Origin: JBPESP01 sp051710585
Lineage (GTDB): Bacteria; Pseudomonadota; Gammaproteobacteria; Enterobacterales; Enterobacteriaceae
Length of the DNA stretch: 64,000 nt
Assembly: GCA_051710585.1 (NCBI GenBank)
Contig: JBPESP010000001.1
Span: 372,001 to 436,000 of the forward strand
Direction of reading: 5' to 3'
Part shown: in pieces, positions 23,401-35,299 of the stretch
How the letters are laid out: every line of letters begins with the position of its first letter
Position numbering within the stretch: position 1 is the stretch's first letter
Position numbers and translations under genes: made by a program
Notes under the pieces: model-generated
Database searches by the model: none
The model's input: only the letters and a program-made list of their open reading frames with translations
Told to the model about the DNA's origin: nothing

Positions 23401-24440
23401 TGGCTGTATCGCTAAAAAAAGATTTTGAATAAAAGATTTATTTTGCATGTAAATTAATTTTTTTATAAAAAAAGAAAGGCCTAAAAAAATTTAAGGATAT
23501 ATTTTGGAGGGCTTAAATATTTTTAAGTAAAAGTTAGTGATTAAATATTTTTAATTAAATTAAGTAATTAATTATCGCTTTTTTATTATTAGCTATCTGT
23601 GGCTATAAATAATAAATATTAAAGAAAATACAAACATATTAAAATACATAATAATGTATTTGTGTTTAAATTTAGTTAAAAATCTTCTAAAAGATATAAT
23701 ATAACAAATATACATAATGGTTTTATGTCTTATAACAATAAAGCTATTAAAGATATTATTTGATTATAATATTAGTTTTAAGAATAAAAAGGATGCGTAT
23801 TTTATTTCTTTATATTTTACAGATATGAGTATTAATACTATCTATAAGATAGTAATATACTTTTAATTGAAAGTATCAATTATAGAGATGCTTAAAAACA
23901 TTACAAGAATAATATTTTTAAATAAAAGATTGAAAATACTTGCAAGTGATACCGTCTTTATTATGGATAAGAAAGGTAATAAACCATAAAATATATATAA
24001 TATAGGGAGGTTATAATTATTTTGTTTAAATATTAGTGATAATTATATTTTTTATCATAAAAGATCCTGAAAGAAATACCTCAAATTAAATATATAAATT
24101 TATTAAATAACTTATAATGAGCTACTTTATATTACCTTAATTAAAAGAATTTCTATAGATAACAAAGATATAAAAGTTTATCTTAGTAAGATAACTGATT
24201 GTTGTATTTAATTAATAATTATGGATAAAAATCAATATTTTATACATAAAATGTAATAGTTTCTTAAAATTTATTAGTAAATAAATATATGGTATCTTTT
24301 AACATCATTATTAATAATAAAAAATATTATGAATTTTATTCATAATAACAGAGATAGTTGTTTATTATATAATATAAACTTAATCTATATTGTATAGTAG
24401 AAAACTAAAACTAGCCACTACATTAGAGTTTTAATATTTA
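23401..24440. other. Very AT-rich non-coding block
   Basis: No coding frame or recognisable relic; poly-A/T and TAA-like runs dominate. The boundary at about 23.4 kb is abrupt in composition. Confidence 0.6.
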
Positions 24441-26640
24441 TTTTGATTCTTTTTAGTAACTATCATTATATTCATTCGGCTTGAGTGTGCTGTAATATCC
24501 TGCGTATGATACAGTCTGTAATCTCGTAAACAGCTTCACTGAAGTTTATGTATCCTGTGGCTGGTATATATTTATATACTTGTTTTTCAGACTTCTGAAA
24601 GCGCTTGATCGAATTGTTTATCCACAACAGTGATCATGCCAATTCATGTTTTATACAGAAATGTCACAGTTCTTATCGAAACATCCTACTCTTTATTAAG
24701 AGTAATCAGCCTGTTCGCCGTGGAACATTATTTTATTTTCTGGTTTACTACCCTTGCATTTCCCATGCTATTTCCAGTAACTTTAATAGTTACAATCTAT
24801 TATCATTGGTGTAATGAGATAGTCTAGGCTATCGGTGTTCCCTTGAACAGATTAAAGAAAACAACTGAAAGTATCTTCTAGCATTGTCCAAGTTCAGATA
24901 TCCATCACATCACTGTACTATAAAATTTTTTTTTGGATCTGTTACAGCGAACTAGTGCTCTCGAGATAATTAAAGATGCCGCAAATATGCACTTACCCCA
25001 AGGGCTTATAACCTGTGCGTTACTTACTGAACTGTAAGCCAAGACTAGCTCTTCCTTTTTCATGAGCCTGTCTTGGAGTTAGCGCTTCATCTGGAAGCGC
25101 CTCATTAGGTGTTATGCTAGCGATACTTCTCGTCTTTACTGCACTATGGTTAATATTGTGTAGTTCTTTAATCTGATTGCAGAATATCATTTTCCTGTTA
25201 TATAGCTATTATGACGCCTTTCAGTATTTATAACTGTTCCCATGAACCCTGAATACGCGGTAGAGTGTGCCGTAGAATAATGTGCTCTAAGTTTCTTTAT
25301 TAATAAAAACTATTGAGTGAATTTAGGATTAATATCACTGTAGCCTTTTAAATATTTTATTTTCCATCTCAATGCGTTATATATTCTTCGTGAGCTTATA
25401 TATTTCAATATGTTCCGAATTTATAGAAGAGGTTTTGACGTTTTCTCTATCGCTCATTACATAGTTATTTACTCATTCGTTATCGTAAAAGCTGACGTTC
25501 AGGCTTTTGCTATCTGCGCAGCGGTATAATTATTATTCAATAATCCTTTCTCCATAATAGCGGGAAAGTTTACGGGCAGCACTTTGTTCTGGGTACTACT
25601 CATTTTAACTCTCCCTATGAATTTATGATATTCTATGACGTCTTCATAGTAAAGTAAGCATAAGGAAAGAATAAAAAACAAGGCAAACGTTTTGCACTGG
25701 CGGTAGTGCAGTTTGTGCTTTGTTCTGAGTGGCCGTAACAGGCGAACGCATTAGAGTCTTAGAGAACAAAATGCATGACTAATTCGCAATAGCATCATAA
25801 ACTTTAATAAATACATTGGCATTTCTTGTCTTATTCGGCTGATATTCTATTGCAAAGAACCTGTATAAGTAGATTAACAGAGAAAAGCTTAGCAAGATGA
25901 CTTTGACCGGTAATGCTTTATTCAGTATTGTCTTTCTACTTAGATCATAGTAGTCTAGCATCAATGTAATATTAAAAGCGCAGCCTTAATTACGATGTCA
26001 AATAAGGTGCTCTTTACTTCAAAGAAATGCTATTTATTTTTAAATATCAAGTTAATCTGGAAAAACTCCCATAACGATGCGTACGCTATAATCTTAATCT
26101 AGCAATAGTTGCTAAAAGCTGGTTTGTGATACTTAATCATATTATGGCTTAGACGCCATCTGCAGCACAAAATGGGGCGCTGCGAAAGATCTCGAAATTA
26201 AGTCCAGTGAGTTGGTTATTCTTTTGCTAGCTATAATTCTGAAGTGTCATCTTTGTCAGGTTTAGGTTGCTATTATGAACCTAATTACTGAATGACATGG
26301 GAAGGTGGTATCAGACGGAGAGTTAAATAGATAGGAATTGCATCATCTATAATTATCGCTACTTTACTGTAATATACAAATCCTTTTCAGGAGTTACCGT
26401 ACCTCTTAAGTCTTAAGGTCTAAGCTATTTTAGAATATGTCACTAATGATTACCGCCCCTTAATGACAATCAACAGCACACCACTCTGCAAGTTATGTAT
26501 TCTCCATTAATTTATCGTTTCTCTCTTTGGCAAGAGAACACTCTTGAGACAGCAAAAAAAAGTTAAATGCCTCTTACCCACAGTACATTAGGGAGGTTAT
26601 AAGGTTTAGAATGTGCAATATCAATATTTGTTTATCCCCC
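24441..26640. other. Eroded former coding region, unassigned
   Basis: Less AT-rich than its flanks, with no intact gene. Two overlapping open frames at 24605-24827 (+) have no recognisable similarity. A gene-start-like segment lies on the minus strand at 25499-25606 (separate entry). Confidence 0.5.
25499..25606 (-). pseudogene. Unidentified gene start, truncated
   Basis: On the minus strand the sequence reads ATAGGGAGAGTTAAA then ATG, followed by 35 codons beginning MSSTQNKVLPVNFPAIMEKG and ending AAQIAKA with a stop. The strong ribosome site and balanced amino acid use suggest the genuine 5' end of a former gene. The rest, toward lower coordinates, is no longer open. I do not recognise the protein. 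Confidence 0.35.
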
Positions 26641-27690
26641 ATTTAGCTTCCTAAACCTAAAATAAGGAGTGAACTTGCTTATATTAATTAAGTAGAAAAA
26701 TTAATTAATATTATTAGTCTACTGTAACAAATAAGATTATACTATATTTAATAAAAAAATCCTAAATATGTTACAAGTTTTTAACTATTTAACATTAGAT
26801 TTCCAGTGATTTTTATGTTCAGTGATATTGAAATTGAGATTTTTAATTGTAAATATATATAGTAACACGATGTATATTTACAAGATAACATTTAATTTTT
26901 ACTTAAAATGAATAAATGAACGATAGATCGATATAACTGGCATACTACTATATATGCATAACGCATTATTAATATCATTAATAACCTGATTACAGATACT
27001 ATAAAATAGTACTGTGAAATATCACTCATTTGCCGATAAATCAGAAAGTCAAATATTAAATTATACTTACTCTCTTAAGCAAAGAGAGTAAGTATAATAA
27101 ATGTAGGTGTTTATTTTATAAATACTGTAAACAAATTTAAACTTTTTAAGTTAGATATTTTATGTTTAAACTTAATAAGTTTATGAAAAAGCTAATTGTA
27201 AAATAATTTTTAATTCGTTTTTTTCATATAAACATTATAAAAATATATTTATTTGCTTTTATTAATCTTTAATCTTCATAGGAATCTTTATGTATTGTTA
27301 CTTATAAATAATATGTTTTTATTTTTATAGATAATTTGTAATTATTATTATTATAATAATAAAAACATCTAAGATCATTTTAAGTAAAATGTATAGAAAT
27401 TAGTTCTGTGAAGAACTTTAATATAAAATTTATCTCTGATCTGAATATTTTTTTCTATTGGAATGAGTATTAAACATTAAGTTTTTTATAAATAACTTAC
27501 ACACAACTCTACGCGTATAGAGTTTATTGATAAAGTTTGGAAAGTATACCTATTGCTCTAGTTCTAGTATCAATTAAGATAATAAAATCTATCCATAAAA
27601 TTAGTAATAATAAGAGTATTAAATTATAAAACTATTTCATGTATTTAATATTTTTAAGAAAAAAGTATATTAAATATGCATCTCAGTCAA
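26641..27690. other. Very AT-rich non-coding block
   Basis: No gene or relic is seen. It contains a 17-bp perfect hairpin at 27060-27098. Confidence 0.6.
27060..27098. repeat. Perfect hairpin, 17-bp arms
   Basis: Arms 27060-27076 and 27082-27098 are perfectly complementary around AAGCA. The surrounding 1 kb has no gene and no T-run follows. Confidence 0.85.
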
Positions 27691-27872
27691 CATTATACTA
27701 TATCTTACAATGGTGTGAATACTGTTACAGCTACCGCGAAAAACTGTTCGTTCCGAATGGGCGTTAAGTCAAGATAGCAGTGCAGCGGGTCATCATGCTG
27801 ATAAATAAACTATATATTTTCCTTTTTTGTTCACATAAAGCTATTATTAGCGCTATCTTTCCTATTAAAATG

Positions 27873-27912
27873 CTGGCCTATCTTGATCAAGATAGGCCAG
27901 AAAACCTTTTTT
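27873..27912 (+). terminator. Strong hairpin with weak downstream T-run
   Basis: CTGGCCTATCTTGA (27873-27886) and its exact complement (27887-27900) abut with no spacer, then AAAACC and a T-run (27907-27912). It could be a fossil terminator. No adjacent gene is intact. Confidence 0.4.
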
Positions 27913-28364
27913 AGATATTTTGTCTATTTTTATTCTATAATGCCTTTCCAGCTCTGTAGTGATAATATTTAACTGTACCACTAAGAACAGATATTTCTGC
28001 ATTAAACTAATTAACTGAATTAATGTAGTTAAAATTTAAAATGTTTATTATTTTTAGTGTGGCGTTTATGATATGTATGTTTGTAACCTAAAGTAGAATG
28101 AGGTCTTCATCCTATAATTGCTATTATGAAATATTTTCAGTATCCATGATATTTATAAACTCTTCTTCGACGTTACTTTATGCTCAGAAATAAATTTATT
28201 TATTAATAATTACACCTTTTTTCTTTATCATCCTAGATCTTACATTTGTTTATTTAAAAATAGCCTAGTGTTATTTTTTTAATCGTCTATGTTATAATTC
28301 GTAATTTGATGCTGTTCATATTTCGCAAAGTATTGTTGAGTTTTATTAAAGAATTTTTAGTAAT

Positions 28365-28416
28365 CTAGCAGCAAGTAATTTAATATAAAGCTAGTGGCAG
28401 GTAATTTAATATAAAG
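28365..28416. repeat. 26-bp tandem duplication, three mismatches
   Basis: The 26-base unit at 28365-28390 is repeated at 28391-28416 with three transition differences near its 5' end. The shared tail AGGTAATTTAATATAAAG or AAGTAATTTAATATAAAG is otherwise exact. It lies in non-coding DNA. Confidence 0.8.
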
Positions 28417-30267
28417 GCATATCAAAATACCATTTATATTTTTTCTAGATTCGTTTCTCCTTTGTTATCTCCATATTTATCCATCGTTATACGTATTGAC
28501 TAGATTATACTAGTGCAATATTTAGAATATTATTATCGGCTTGCAAATACAGTATGCCATAATTCATTACCTAGGGATGGTAATTATTCTGTCGACGGTG
28601 ATGAAATCCATGATGTATAACCATTGTTAGAGAAAAAGAACAGTAGTAAAAGCAGATGAGCTGATTACTGTATATAATAGTAATAGCACGGTTATCTCTG
28701 TTATCATTGTAGTCAGCTTCTAAGGAGGGCTATTATTGATATGATTTATAATAAAGCTTATTACACAGCCTGTATTTTTGTTGATAGATGCGGTCGTTAC
28801 TTCCTTACTTTAGTAAGATGGGTTTCATAGCTTATCACGGGGTATTATTATGGATACCGTATTTTTTCTTGCAGTAAATACACCTCTTATTTCCCTGCTT
28901 AACAGTATGCTCAATAGCTATATTTTATTCCTCTTTATGGAATAAAATAAACAGTATTTATTATGTTTCCTTCATATTTTTTTATAACCCTGCATAAAAA
29001 ATATATTTTTTATAAAAGAGATAATCATCAGGAAATTATTCCTGATATAGTTTATTTTGTTATTTTTTAAAATTAAACACTTTACTAAATTTATTTACTA
29101 AAATAGCAAAAAAAGTTTCTGCTAAACCTGCTTATTTTATTAGATAAGTAATACCTTGTTTTAAAAAATTTTAAAACTTAATTCATTTAAACACATTTAG
29201 AAAAAAATTCTGCTTAGGAATTTGTGTGGAAAATTTATCTACATCTACTTAGCGGATAATAATAAAGTAAAATGTTGTCACCGACAGTATTAGTGAAAGT
29301 ATATTATAAATATATATTGTTGTTGGACAAGCAGATAGAAGATATTTTCAACTTACTGGCGATGTTTTTATCATTAAAGATAACCATGGTGCTTTCTTTC
29401 AATTATATTGATTTATAATAAATCAATGATTACCTCAATAGAATTGAGTGCGATAACTCAGTTTTATAAAAAACAATTATATATAAAAAAAGTTAAGTAA
29501 TAAATATTTAAAAGATATTAAACTTTGCCTATTAAATTTAAAAAAAATCTTACTGCTGTATAGATATGTCTATTCAACAATTTCAAGTTCGATTATTTTA
29601 ATCGTTAGAGCGAAATGCATATCTTTATTTATATATATTATAACTATTTAGGTATGTAATGTTGAGGCATTCTCGATGAAAACTGGCATCGTACTAATAT
29701 TTGAATAGGATTATAAAACAGTCTAGTAGGAATAGAGATGTCAAAATATTTTGACTTGATAACCTCGTATGCTAAACAGATTAGCAAAATATTTTTTCTT
29801 ATCTATGCATAAATTTTTTATTAGATAAATAATAAAAGTCTACTTTGGCTAATTAATTTTTTTCCTGCAGGGACATGCTGTTTCTATTGGGATAAATATA
29901 GCATAAATGGGGCATATTTTATTGATTGAATGGGATATCCTATATTTGTTAATATGCAACGTACCTTATTATTATTGACGTTTTCAGCAGAAAACTGCAT
30001 AGCTTGCTGCTCTGATGGTTACCTTGTTACCAGTCGCAGGAATGCAGTTTTTAATCTTATTTTTATAGCTTTGAATTAGCCTTTTCGCTATTGATTTCCT
30101 TTTCTATGCCGAGTTATTTTCCTCCGTCTCAAGTTAATTCAGGTTGAGACTAATAGAATATGATGCGCCTTAATTCACTTAGCCTTAATCGTAGTGAAAC
30201 TTGCCATAATTTGTGAGTAAATAAACACTCTCGCCTTAAGAAATTAGTATTTCTATCAAAATTTTTC

Positions 30268-30295
30268 TTGACAATACAGAGGCATTTCTTATGAT
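30268..30295 (+). promoter_or_regulatory. Promoter of the tRNA-Ser gene
   Basis: A perfect -35 TTGACA (30268-30273) and near-perfect -10 TATGAT (30290-30295), 16 bp apart, lie 22 bp before the tRNA. It is the best sigma-70 match I see in the window and stands intact inside a desert, which argues that it is under selection. Confidence 0.8.
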
Positions 30296-30317
30296 AAAAC
30301 TTGATAATTAATTATAT

Positions 30318-30407
30318 GGTGAGGTGTCCGAGTGGCTGAAGGAGCACGCTTGGAAAGCGTGTATGCACGAAAGTGTATCGAGGGTTCAAATCCCTCCCTC
30401 ACCGCCA
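30318..30407 (+). tRNA. tRNA-Ser (anticodon GGA)
   Basis: The acceptor stem GGTGAGG pairs with CCTCACC before the G discriminator and encoded CCA. The D-arm region is TCCGAGTGGCTGAAGGA. The anticodon arm is CACGC-TTGGAAA-GCGTG with anticodon GGA, reading UCC/UCU. A long variable arm typical of serine tRNA (TATGCACGAAAGTGTA) is followed by the T arm GAGGGTTCAAATCCCTC. The sequence closely follows the E. coli serW/serX type. It is the only intact gene seen between rpmG and kdsA and has its own promoter. An 80-codon open frame starting inside it is an artefact. Confidence 0.97.
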
Positions 30408-32770
30408 GAATTTAATAAAAATCTGAATAACAATCCTAGCCTTCCCCGTCTAAAAAATGGGCTTAGACGTAAGATTTCTATCTCAATTGAAATAGCGTAT
30501 GGGCACTACAGGCTACTGGCTGAAATGAATGATTTTAATAATATTTTTATATTAAAAATTTTTTAATGAATCTGTTAATTCAGATTTAGCTTTGCTCAAA
30601 AAGCATGTTAATGCTATGTTAGCATTAACAATAATTGTGATATTTGTACTTAACTGCCTCAAAAAAAAATCTTAAATTTTATTAACCATCAGATTTTGTT
30701 CTTTGTCAAGAAGAACCAGCATATTTTAAATATCTGCCTACGGATATAGGCAAGAGAACAATTTTGCACCTTGCAAATCTCCGAACAAAGACAGTATTAG
30801 GTAAATACAACTTTACACAATACATAGCAAAATATCATAGACTGTACGGAAGTACAGAGCAAAATTCTCAGTGAGATCGCTGGGTGAAAATTAGTATTTT
30901 TATTTATTTAACAGAATAGTTATGTAACAATTATTCACTTAAGTTCTTTATATAGATTAATACCTCTGCTATTTTCACGACATTCAGGTAAATTTTATCG
31001 CGCCTGTATTCAATTAGTAAGATCATATAACTACGCTTAAATATAATTTTCACTGGGAAAAAGGAACAGAAAATATCATCATTAAAGATGACGATTAGAA
31101 AAATTAAGGGAATAATGGATTCGAAGTGATATATGTAGAAGCATCAAGGAAGTACTTAATAAGGAATTATGTTCAGTATTTAGCCCGTAGTAGAATACTA
31201 TTCTTAACGATCTCATCGTAACTGTGATAACGAATTCTAGAAACTCTGCTTTTATTTTTTTTTAATTATGTTGCATGTCTACAACATATCAAGCTTAAGG
31301 AATCCTCTAGGGTATCAGAAGTCCTTACCGATTAATGTCATTAATACTTCCAACCCATATAGATGGCTCAAATAGGCTACAGCGTGATCGTTATCTTGAA
31401 CGACTGTTATTAACTATTAATTAAATTTCTCTTTTACAAAAGTATTATTAACTTAAAAAATATTTACAATAGGAAAAATTATCTAAGAGGCGGAACGGGA
31501 ATAGTATGGCTATATTACCAAATAGGTCTAAATCAGACGATACGCTGTGCTAACGTATTAAACAGGCGGCATATCAGCTTGATCACACACCACAACTAGC
31601 TTATTAAGTAAGCAGTATTCTATTATACTTTTGCGCACTAGAATAATGGTGCAACTTCTGTATTACCGCCGATGACAATAAAAACCAGCATATTCTCCGG
31701 ACAGAGAGTGATGTGTTACGTCAATCCCTTATCAATCTGGTAGATATCCCATCTCTAGCCTTGTTGTCTATACCACATGTATACTTGAGGTAACTAAGTC
31801 TGTCGGATTCTATTAGCAGGAGCCTATTATCTTCAGACCTTGGTAATGTTTGAAGCTTGCCGGCTCTCTTTCTGTTTAGAAATGTGAGGTAATTACTAGA
31901 CTGGCCGTCGGTGCGTAGTCAATGAAGGAAGGCTAGCCAGGTTTAGCAACTAGTGTATGACAGTGAACGTACTTAGTAATTCAGATAGCGTTTTTTTATT
32001 CCATGAGTTAGACCAATTATTATACTGCAAGCTAACTCTGCAAGATGATGAACCAGACCGTACGTCTGGTGGACAATAGCAGGGTGAATTAAGGTGGTAT
32101 AGATTCTTTTAGACGGAAGAGGATATGCCGAGACCCTCTAAAAGAGACATTGAACAGCTTTATGAAAGGAGGTGGCGCGTTATAAATATTACTATTATCG
32201 TTATTTAGCGCACTGTAATGGTAGTCACGACAGCGCAGAGTGTATCAGGCCGGTGATATTACACTTGTTTTTTGTAATGACAGTTATCTGGGACTTTCAC
32301 TGTCTAGTAAGTCATGTCCAGCTGCCGCTAGAAGAGGTTAAGGTAGGTGTGTGATTCTAACTGTATACTAGTAATACGCTTATCATAATGGTTAAATGAA
32401 TTAAGCACGCCACGAAGTGGCGCTTGATCAGCATACGCTGAGTGTCTATGGCTGCACTGTAGCTGCAGTGCTGATTGACAGTTCTATTTTGATATTTGGC
32501 ACCCCCTTGAAATATGACCTCTACAAGGAAGAGCTTGTATAGAATAATACAGTCCGGCTAGGTGTTATTCTACATTCGTCTGCATGTTTCTTTGCTGCTG
32601 TCCACTAAAAAGGTGAGGTATCGATTCTCTGATAATATTGCTTCATGGTGAGTGAAAATATCAGAAGATGCTACTTTGATGTGACGTCATTGGATCAGAG
32701 GGGATACGATAGCGCACAGGTTTAATGATCGTAATAACTGCCGTAGTCAAGTGGAAGATACGATCTTTCT

Positions 32771-32804
32771 TATCGCCTGCCTCTACTAGTAGAGGCAGGC
32801 GATA
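32771..32804. repeat. Perfect 34-bp palindrome, 17-bp arms
   Basis: Arms 32771-32787 and 32788-32804 are exact complements with no spacer, centred on CTAG. It is GC-richer than its surroundings. No gene, operator context or second copy was seen. Confidence 0.9.
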
Positions 32805-35113
32805 TCAATAACGATGAGAAGATGTATCCTTTTTCTGTAAGGTAATGGTGGAAGACAGATTAACGGTATGTTTATATCGCTGTAGTTTTTTTGGTGTATT
32901 ATACCTGCCACAACAGTATTTTGATTACTAGTGAACACACTACCTATAGGGGGGGGTGAGAAAGCGGCGAGATTGTATCATTATACTGATAAAGGGATAG
33001 GTAATATTAGTATTAAGTAGCATAAAATTATTAACATAAAATGCAAGAATTATTTGGCTACTTATAAGTTTTATCAGGCAAAACTGCTAAAGAAGTGTGC
33101 TGGCTTTTTTTTAGGTGTTAATCTTGCTGACCTCATAGATATTGATCATAGAGGGTCTATTATTACTATTTGGTAATAATAATCACAGGCACACGATTTT
33201 TTCTTAGGAGAACTCAGAGCGCATTACTTTGCTGCCGCACTTTGCCATATTCCTAGGGAATATATCGTAGAAATTATAAATACTGGGAAAGACCTCCTGG
33301 TAGGCTTTTTCAGGGCAGATGATAAGCAAATGGTATATTTGGGGTATATTCAAGTTCATAACTGCACAGTATCACCATGTAGTGCAGCTGTAGTGAGAAA
33401 TGTTTTCAGTATATGCTACTAACCCAGAGAAGATTCCAGAATGAGTGGTTTATGGACAATTCTAATATCTAATAAAAGAACTGGGATGCTCAGTTGTCAC
33501 AGTCGACGTACAAATATAAATGTGGAAATAGATATATATTACGATTCAAAATTATCTTGAGTGCTATTTTGCTGTGATGGAGGCAAACAGGGTTTTATGG
33601 CGCTATGACGTATATTTAGACTAAAAAACGCTGGGGTATATTGCCTTGAATAAGGCCTAATCATCAAAGAAAGCATTAGAAATAGCATGGGAAACATATG
33701 GTTAAAGTAGCTAGAGTGATATTTGGTAGCGATATCAGGATAGTTACTACATAAATTTTGCTTTCAGGCAGTCTTATGTAACGCTTGTGTGCTTTTAGAA
33801 CTTTTCTACTCTAGATAGTGATACCTGTAAAGATTTTGTTCACATTTCGGAAAGTAATATAGAAATAAACACCACCCATCTGGCGATGGAATCACTTCGT
33901 TAAGATTATAGATATTATCAGGCCACTCGTACTATCTACCAGTTTATCTGAATTGACTTATTTGTAACATACTGATTATTGAACAGTTCAACTCAGAATT
34001 TTACTGGGCTACGTATTTCTCTTCTGGAATAAACATTTCGCGTAAATCATCCGGCGTTAAGGATTTAATATCCTCCATTTTTATAGATAATAGTGGAATT
34101 GCGGTAGGGAGAGGCATCATTGATTTACGCTTTATCTTTGATATCAATGTTTATTCTTAGCTATAACTATAGTGTTGTAGCTTCTCGATCACTTCTATCA
34201 GTTGGCACTTCCTGGTGCAATATTAGGAGCATTTTTCAAGGCAGTGTTTAGCTTCTTCTACTGGCGCAGTGGATTCTATAAACTTAGTAGTTTTTTATGT
34301 ACTCACTCCATCTTTTTAGTCAGCGCCTAGCCCGTCATAGATTATGAAAGCACGCAGGAATAACATACATGACTGAATTCCGTTTAGTCTTTTCGGTACG
34401 CTCGCGCCTTCGAGTTATCGAAGGATACTAATATAATATATTAAATGCTTATAGTCGAAGGAAGATCCAGTACATTTATCATATAGTATTTTTTTATTTT
34501 CACCACTAATATTATTGGAGTAGGTAAAGAATAACTTGCTATACTGCTATAGTGTAATTCCGTACATTTAGTACTACTAGAGCGCCTCTGGCAGCAAGAG
34601 GTCCAGCCTGCTGAATAGCAGTTTTGTCTATTTAGAATAAATGTCACATCTAGAGTTAAATGTCTGTTCTGTGTATTGATGTATCACTTTCGTTTTTTAT
34701 GGATTTGCCATCTACTATCTAACATCCATTTACAGGGATCTGCCGTCCAATACGGTTGCTAATATACTTAATACTCTTAAGCATCGGAGCAGTGACCCCA
34801 TCCCTTGTCCTTCGGTTTAGCGCAAATCTTACTTGAATATATGATTAACCCTTTTTAGGTAGATATAGTCACCAAGATGACTAGTTATGATATCTACCCT
34901 GCCGCCAGCTCGCCTAAAATAGCGAGCAAGCTTCAGTACCATAAGGAGCATAAGGGCCGGTTATAATGTGGCCGGAATAAGGTGTAGAACTACGTTATGT
35001 CTTTGGGGGGCATAAGCGCTGAGATAGAAACCCATCTATATACTAATAGACTACTTTTGCTAACTTCTTATCAAATGTGGTCCTCCTAGCGTTGGGTAGC
35101 ACGATAAAAATCC

Positions 35114-35162
35114 TAAGGCGATGTATTACTCTTGAACTTTTCAAGAGTAATACATCGCCTTA
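35114..35162. repeat. Perfect inverted repeat, 22-bp arms
   Basis: Arms 35114-35135 and 35141-35162 match perfectly around five bases. It is the joint longest perfect hairpin found here, in eroded DNA about 1.2 kb from kdsA, with no T-run and no sequence relation to the 13840 repeat. Confidence 0.9.
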
Positions 35163-35299
35163 ATGTGGGTTATTCAACCTAGTGCAACCGAACAACTTTA
35201 TGCTAAAATCATGCACGCATTAGTAATATTTTTTCTGGTGATCGTTGAGACTTTGAATCTTAGCTTAAATAAGGTGGATTGCGTTATTAAAGATTCATA

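Larger units (their letters stand above)
27691..30267. other. Non-coding, mostly AT-rich, upstream of the tRNA gene
   Basis: No intact frame. It holds a terminator-like hairpin (27873-27900) and a 26-bp imperfect tandem duplication (28365-28416). No relic could be named. Confidence 0.55.
30408..35299. other. Eroded DNA, unassigned
   Basis: No intact gene. From 30.4 to 31.4 kb it is AT-rich; from 31.4 to 35.2 kb it is more gene-like but broken in all frames. The longest open frames (32172-32354 +, 34441-34647 -) are not recognisable. On the minus strand near 34005-34080 a short stretch reads MEDIKSLTPDDLREMFIPEE, which looks like real protein but could not be assigned. Two long perfect palindromes lie at 32771-32804 and 35114-35162. 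Confidence 0.5.

Noticed and set aside
30324..30566. 80-codon open frame starting MSEWLKEHAWKACMHESV
   Set aside because: It begins inside tRNA-Ser(GGA); the first half is simply the tRNA translated, a common annotation artefact.
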